Source of the DNA: Akkermansia sp.
Lineage (GTDB): Bacteria; Verrucomicrobiota; Verrucomicrobiia; Verrucomicrobiales; Akkermansiaceae
DNA length: 10,823 bases
NCBI GenBank assembly: GCA_020047775.1
Contig: JAIFNK010000185.1
Coordinates: 1 to 10,823, forward strand
Direction: 5' to 3'
Positions within the stretch are counted from its first letter, which is position 1. Every line of letters begins with the position of its first letter. Shown here one piece after another: positions 7,213 through 10,823 of this stretch. A program made the translations under genes and the position numbers. The notes under the pieces were generated by a model. That model saw only the letters and a program-made list of their open reading frames with translations, was not told where the DNA came from and ran no database searches.

Positions 7213-7425
7213 TCACAAATCCAGTTTGGCGGGCAACTCCCCGACGGTGGGTTTGTGGTGTGCGGCCACCCGTTTCAAGACGCCGCCGAGCAGGGTGCCG
7301 GTTTGGAGCGGGCGATGATTCGGGACCGTCAGATGGAGCGTTCCGTCCACGACGTGCTCGTCAGGCGGATGGCTGCGGGAATGTGGATCCGATGTGGGAG
7401 TGACTGAAAATCCAAACTCACGCTC
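7213..7425 (-). pseudogene. HicA-type (YcfA-like) toxin remnant, 5' truncated and frameshifted
   Basis: The minus-strand frame ending at the TGA 7213-7215 encodes DGTLHLTVPNHRPLQTGTLL, then GGVLKRVAAHHKPTVGELPA and KLDL. This is the C-terminal half of the HicA/YcfA family: a TVPNH strand, the conserved GTL turn, a helix of the type 'ILxxVAxHH', and a terminal 'LLxKL'-like helix. HicA proteins are small double-stranded-RNA-binding-fold mRNA interferases with a conserved GSH histidine. Here that part is scrambled: SRSH (about 7369-7380) occurs in one frame and IRLTST in the neighbouring frame, which together would rebuild 'GSHIRLTST', so at least two small indels have occurred. GFSVT further upstream, in the original frame, may be the preceding strand. 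The normal first ~20 residues are absent: the remnant runs into the 3' end of the DUF6288-like gene at 7424, and the frame is closed by a stop at 7441. No HicB antitoxin adjoins it. A dead toxin-antitoxin module. Confidence 0.6.
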
Positions 7426-10400
7426 ACCGGGTTTTCTCCATCACACAAACCGGCGTTTGCCAGCCTTTGGGGTGGCTGGAGCTGAAGCCACCGCTTTCAA
7501 GAAAGAGGTATTCTTTGCCATTGATGGCTTTGACGCTCATTGCCAAGGCTTCTTTTTTATCGAGTGCCATCAGCGTGTTTGACGTCCAGATCCAATTGGG
7601 ATTGTTGGTTTTTCCATTTGGCAGGAAGGAAATCCTATCCGCAGAGGATGCGAAGGGATTGTCGGCACGCGGCTTGGTGAATTCCGCGATTTCACGGACC
7701 AGGTCCACCACCTTCCACTCGCCACGGACGCGCGGGTCGTCGATGAACCTGCCGTTGTAGCGGTATTTTCCTTCGTTGGGAACTGTCACAGGCTCCGCGC
7801 TGTCCGGATCCTGCATTTCCTGCCACTCAGAGCTCATCATGGGAGCGCGGGAGATGGCGTTGAGGACTTCCTTCTGGCCGGCCGGAGGCATCTTCATCTC
7901 TTCGATCCATGCGCTCAGGTAGGCATTTTGCGGTTTGATGGCCGCAATACCAAGAAGCACCTTGCCGCCTGCGAATTCCGAGGCCAGCGCCTTGTCGATG
8001 AAGAAGCCGCGGGGATTGCCACGAAGGCGGCCGCCGAAGCCGCCCTGCTGGTGCACCGGCCTGCCATTGATATATACCGTGACCGGTCCGCCGGCTTTCG
8101 AATGGATGTTCCCGCCGAGCAGCACCCGGTAGCGGTGATCCGGCTTGAACGGAGGAAGCAAAATGGTGCTGCGCATCAGCAGCACGTCCTTTTCCCACAG
8201 GGTGTTGGGAGGCTCTCCGCATCCGCAGAAGTTGCCTTTGCAGCGCCATTCCACCGGCATCGCTTTGCCATCGGTATTTGCAAAGGGAGCGAGGCCGCGT
8301 TTCCACTTGGCCCTGGTGGGGTTGAAGTCGGGGGCAAACCACTGCTCCATGTCTTTGGGAAGTTTCCCGGCGAGCATCGCCTGGTTTGCGCCTTGCCTGA
8401 CTATCGCCGCTTTCTCGGCCGCGGCCGCCGCCTTTGCACGCAATTCCTCGTAGGTATTTTTTCTGCCATCAACATCCGCCTGGGTCTTTGGGGTCTTGTT
8501 TTTCACCAATGCCGCCAACGCCGTTTCGACATCCGCCGTGGCCTTTTGAAGCGCCGCGGCATACTTGGCGGCCTCGGCCTCGGCCTTGGCCGTCCTACCG
8601 GACGACTGTTGAAGCTCGCCGATGTAGAAATTGGCGTTGCTGTTCTGGTTTTTCACCACATCTGGCGCGTCATAGCTGTAATAATCCCAACGGATGTTGT
8701 CGCGCTCCGGGCCAAACACGTGCCAGTCGTAATCCTTGATGCCGATTTCGTGATACAAGCTCACCAAGTCATCCAAGGCACCGACGGCGAACTGTGCCAT
8801 TTTCCATTTTTCCTGCACGGTAGCCCATCTCGTCTCATCAAGAATGGCATCCATGTTATCACCGAGATATTCGGGTATGACATCCTCACGGATGATTGTG
8901 GGCATCAATTTGGTAAGATCAGGGCCGAAGGTCTTGAAGTCCTCTTTGAAATACAGGTGTTTGTAGGGCAAGGCCTCGTCAGGCATGATTTTCCGGCCGA
9001 CTCTGAAAAGATCGTCGAATCCTCCCGGAAACTTGGTGACGGCGGCGGCCAAATCACCTTGCAGGTAAGGAATGGCATTCTGCATGTCCGCGCCTCCGGG
9101 CGCGCTCAGTTTTGCAGGGAATCGCTCATAAGCACTAAGAAATGATTCCTTGGCGATTTTCTGCACGGCAGACGAGGCTTGGGACAGATCGGTGGCGATT
9201 TTTGGAATCGGTGACACCGCGGCCCCAACGGTGTTATAGGCTGCGACATTCGCAATCGCAGGAACGATTGTCGCGCAGAGTTTGTGATCCGTTGCCAATG
9301 GGGCCAGCGCGGTCATGGCCGCGCGTTGCATCCACCATTCATCATGATCGAGCCATCCGAGCAGGGCATTCACGCTGGGTTCGATGCGCTCGGGTTTTGT
9401 TAGTGAGAGCGCCATCATCGCGTTTTGCACCACCCACCATGACTCGTTTGGATCGGCGATCATTTTCGACAGTTGGCCGGCCATTTCCTTGTTCACCCGC
9501 TCGCCGGAAATGTTGGGGGCATTGGCGCAAAGCGCGCTGATACCCACCTCGCGGACGCGCGGGTCGGGATCCTTGAGCAGGACCGGGATCAGGCTGTCCC
9601 GTTCCAATTCACGAATGCGCTGTGCGGCTCCCTGCCGCACGTTGTGGTCCGGATGCCTTGCATAAAGAAGCAGGACCTCATCTTTGACATGCTCCTGCAT
9701 GATCTTGCGGATGATGGGCCAGGAGGCGTCCGTCGCCAGTTTTTCCGCATCCACATCCATCACCTTGCCATTGCCGTCCGGAGCTGGTGCCAGCGAATAG
9801 AACGCATCGTCGGCGGCAGTGCCCCAAGGCCGTGCGGGCAGTTGGTATTTTTTGCTGAATTTGGAGGGAGGGGCCCCCGCCATGCGCAATGTCTTGCGCG
9901 GGACGGTATAGGTCATGGCGTATCCGCTGCCCCACATTTCATTGTCGTATCTCCTGCTGTAGTCGGTGTCGCGAAGCACGGTCATCGCGCCGTTGAAGCG
10001 GCGCGAGAGATCAAGGTGCCACGTGCGGTTGTCCATGAACTCGCGGAATTTCGTCGGCTTTTTGTCATACATGAGGCTCATTGCCGAACTGCGCCAGACT
10101 TCACCGATGCCGCCGCCGGTGTGCCCGTGCAGCATCCATGAGGTGGAATAGAAACCCTTGACGGCGCAGGCGTCGCGGGCCTTGGCATAGATGGAGTCCT
10201 CGCCTTCGGGCGTGAGTGATGCTGCGGCGGCCATGGCGAATGCAAGGCCTCCGACTTTTCCATTGTCCACGAATCCGCCTTCCGGCATGCTATCGCCGTA
10301 GGGCACGTTGCCGCGCCCTGCATAGCGGAAGAAATGTCTGAGGGCGGTGAGCAACGTGTATTCATCCACATCCACCCCGCACTCTTTGGCGAGCATGAGG

Positions 10401-10823
10401 AACTTCACGCAGTGGACGCCGGCCGCGTTCATGTGGCCGTATTTGAAATTCACGATCGTCCGATGGTTCCATGCGCCGTTATACATCAGGCGGGCCGCCT
10501 GGTCGGCGATTTTCTTGATGAGCGGCAGCACCGACTCATCTCCCGTTCTCAGGTAATATTCGCAATACGCGGGAGCCCCGTAACCGATGGCCCACGGAAT
10601 CGTTTGGGACTTCTCTTGGTCCTTGGTGGCATCAACCGCTTGTTTGACCCATCTGCGCGCGACCTCGAGATCCTTTTCCTCGCCAGTCGAGAGCAGGAAC
10701 AAGAGACCTTGGTCATGACCAAGGGCGCCCACCGGGTTGCCATTATTGGCAAGAAAATCCGCCACGCCGCGGACAATCTTGTCAGACTTCGGGCAGTTGA
10801 GCGGCCAGGTATCGCTGTATGCA
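7424..10823 (-). CDS. DUF6288-like large multidomain protein (5' end beyond the window)
   Basis: At least 1132 residues are visible; the frame is open to the right edge, so the true start, and probably a signal peptide and PDZ domain as in related DUF6288 proteins, lies outside. Numbering from the edge: residues 1-290 are a helical repeat domain like an alpha/alpha toroid, opening with WPLNCPKSDKIVRG and containing GDESVLPLIKKIADQAARLM, YNGAWNHR (about 113-120), PYGDSMPEGGFVDNGKVGG (174-192) and HGHTGGGIGEVW (231-242). HEAT-like repeats follow at about 375-530 (HPDHNVRQGAAQRI, DPDPRVREVGISAL). A charged, Ala-rich coiled coil lies at about 735-815. A beta-rich domain follows at about 870-980 (STILLPPFKPDHRYRVLLGG, VTVYINGRPVHQQGG), resembling galactose-binding-like modules. 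A final ~100-residue domain begins GEWKVVD and contains FLPNGKTNNPNWIWT, like the lipocalin-like 'WKxVD' domains. The family's function is unknown to me; a secreted role in polysaccharide handling is only a guess. It is convergent with the regulator gene. The codons look normal and no internal break is seen. Confidence 0.75.
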   Translation of the reverse strand, partial: AYSDTWPLNCPKSDKIVRGVADFLANNGNPVGALGHDQGLLFLLSTGEEKDLEVARRWVKQAVDATKDQEKSQTIPWAIGYGAPAYCEYYLRTGDESVLPLIKKIADQAARLMYNGAWNHRTIVNFKYGHMNAAGVHCVKFLMLAKECGVDVDEYTLLTALRHFFRYAGRGNVPYGDSMPEGGFVDNGKVGGLAFAMAAAASLTPEGEDSIYAKARDACAVKGFYSTSWMLHGHTGGGIGEVWRSSAMSLMYDKKPTKFREFMDNRTWHLDLSRRFNGAMTVLRDTDYSRRYDNEMWGSGYAMTYTVPRKTLRMAGAPPSKFSKKYQLPARPWGTAADDAFYSLAPAPDGNGKVMDVDAEKLATDASWPIIRKIMQEHVKDEVLLLYARHPDHNVRQGAAQRIRELERDSLIPVLLKDPDPRVREVGISALCANAPNISGERVNKEMAGQLSKMIADPNESWWVVQNAMMALSLTKPERIEPSVNALLGWLDHDEWWMQRAAMTALAPLATDHKLCATIVPAIANVAAYNTVGAAVSPIPKIATDLSQASSAVQKIAKESFLSAYERFPAKLSAPGGADMQNAIPYLQGDLAAAVTKFPGGFDDLFRVGRKIMPDEALPYKHLYFKEDFKTFGPDLTKLMPTIIREDVIPEYLGDNMDAILDETRWATVQEKWKMAQFAVGALDDLVSLYHEIGIKDYDWHVFGPERDNIRWDYYSYDAPDVVKNQNSNANFYIGELQQSSGRTAKAEAEAAKYAAALQKATADVETALAALVKNKTPKTQADVDGRKNTYEELRAKAAAAAEKAAIVRQGANQAMLAGKLPKDMEQWFAPDFNPTRAKWKRGLAPFANTDGKAMPVEWRCKGNFCGCGEPPNTLWEKDVLLMRSTILLPPFKPDHRYRVLLGGNIHSKAGGPVTVYINGRPVHQQGGFGGRLRGNPRGFFIDKALASEFAGGKVLLGIAAIKPQNAYLSAWIEEMKMPPAGQKEVLNAISRAPMMSSEWQEMQDPDSAEPVTVPNEGKYRYNGRFIDDPRVRGEWKVVDLVREIAEFTKPRADNPFASSADRISFLPNGKTNNPNWIWTSNTLMALDKKEALAMSVKAINGKEYLFLESGGFSSSHPKGWQTPVCVMEKTR

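Noticed and set aside
7153..7407. 84-codon plus-strand frame in the gap behind the regulator
   Set aside because: The opposite strand carries the HicA signature in the same bases, which explains the sequence better.
7928..9145. 405-codon plus-strand frame opposite the giant gene
   Set aside because: Antisense of a continuous 1132-residue frame with recognisable domains; no conserved motifs in the antisense translation.

Overview
The window looks like part of a high-GC bacterial chromosome, most likely from the phylum Verrucomicrobiota. This is an inference from the protein types: a LacI-type regulator divergent from araB-araA-araD, a giant DUF6288-like multidomain protein, and a Clp N-domain fragment. 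Shine-Dalgarno signals are also sparse. No rRNA, tRNA, CRISPR array or intact mobile element is visible. The left ~1.2 kb is visibly richer in A+T than the rest.

Layout. (1) Positions 1-1185, plus strand, AT-richer: a short reading-frame end, a WD40-like propeller protein of 253 residues (157-918), and the 5' piece of an unrecognised gene (1024 to about 1183). (2) Positions about 1175-1944, minus strand: two broken genes. One is the N-terminal domain of a Clp-type AAA+ protein cut off from any ATPase. The other is a sugar ABC-transporter binding lipoprotein that has lost its middle and its C-terminus. (3) Positions 1964-5854, minus strand: a tight operon araB-araA-araD for L-arabinose to L-ribulose to L-ribulose-5-phosphate to D-xylulose-5-phosphate. 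(4) Positions 5961-7016, plus strand: a LacI-family regulator transcribed away from araB. The gap between them holds a clear palindromic operator candidate. (5) Positions 7017-7423: a short non-coding stretch with an inverted repeat, then a frameshifted remnant of a HicA-type toxin gene on the minus strand. (6) Positions 7424-10823, minus strand: a very large DUF6288-like protein that runs off the right edge.

How the parts fit. The regulator and the three enzymes form a self-contained arabinose module. The remains of a sugar-binding lipoprotein directly behind araD suggest that the operon once continued into an ABC transporter, now lost. The left edge is therefore a patchwork of truncated genes on both strands, which marks a rearrangement breakpoint.

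The most noteworthy points are: a lysine in AraA where the family has a metal-binding glutamate; the operator between araB and the regulator; the decayed transporter, Clp and HicA remnants; and the unusual domain mix of the DUF6288-like protein. I see no convincing new defence or mobile system. The ordinary reading is a catabolic operon flanked by gene decay.
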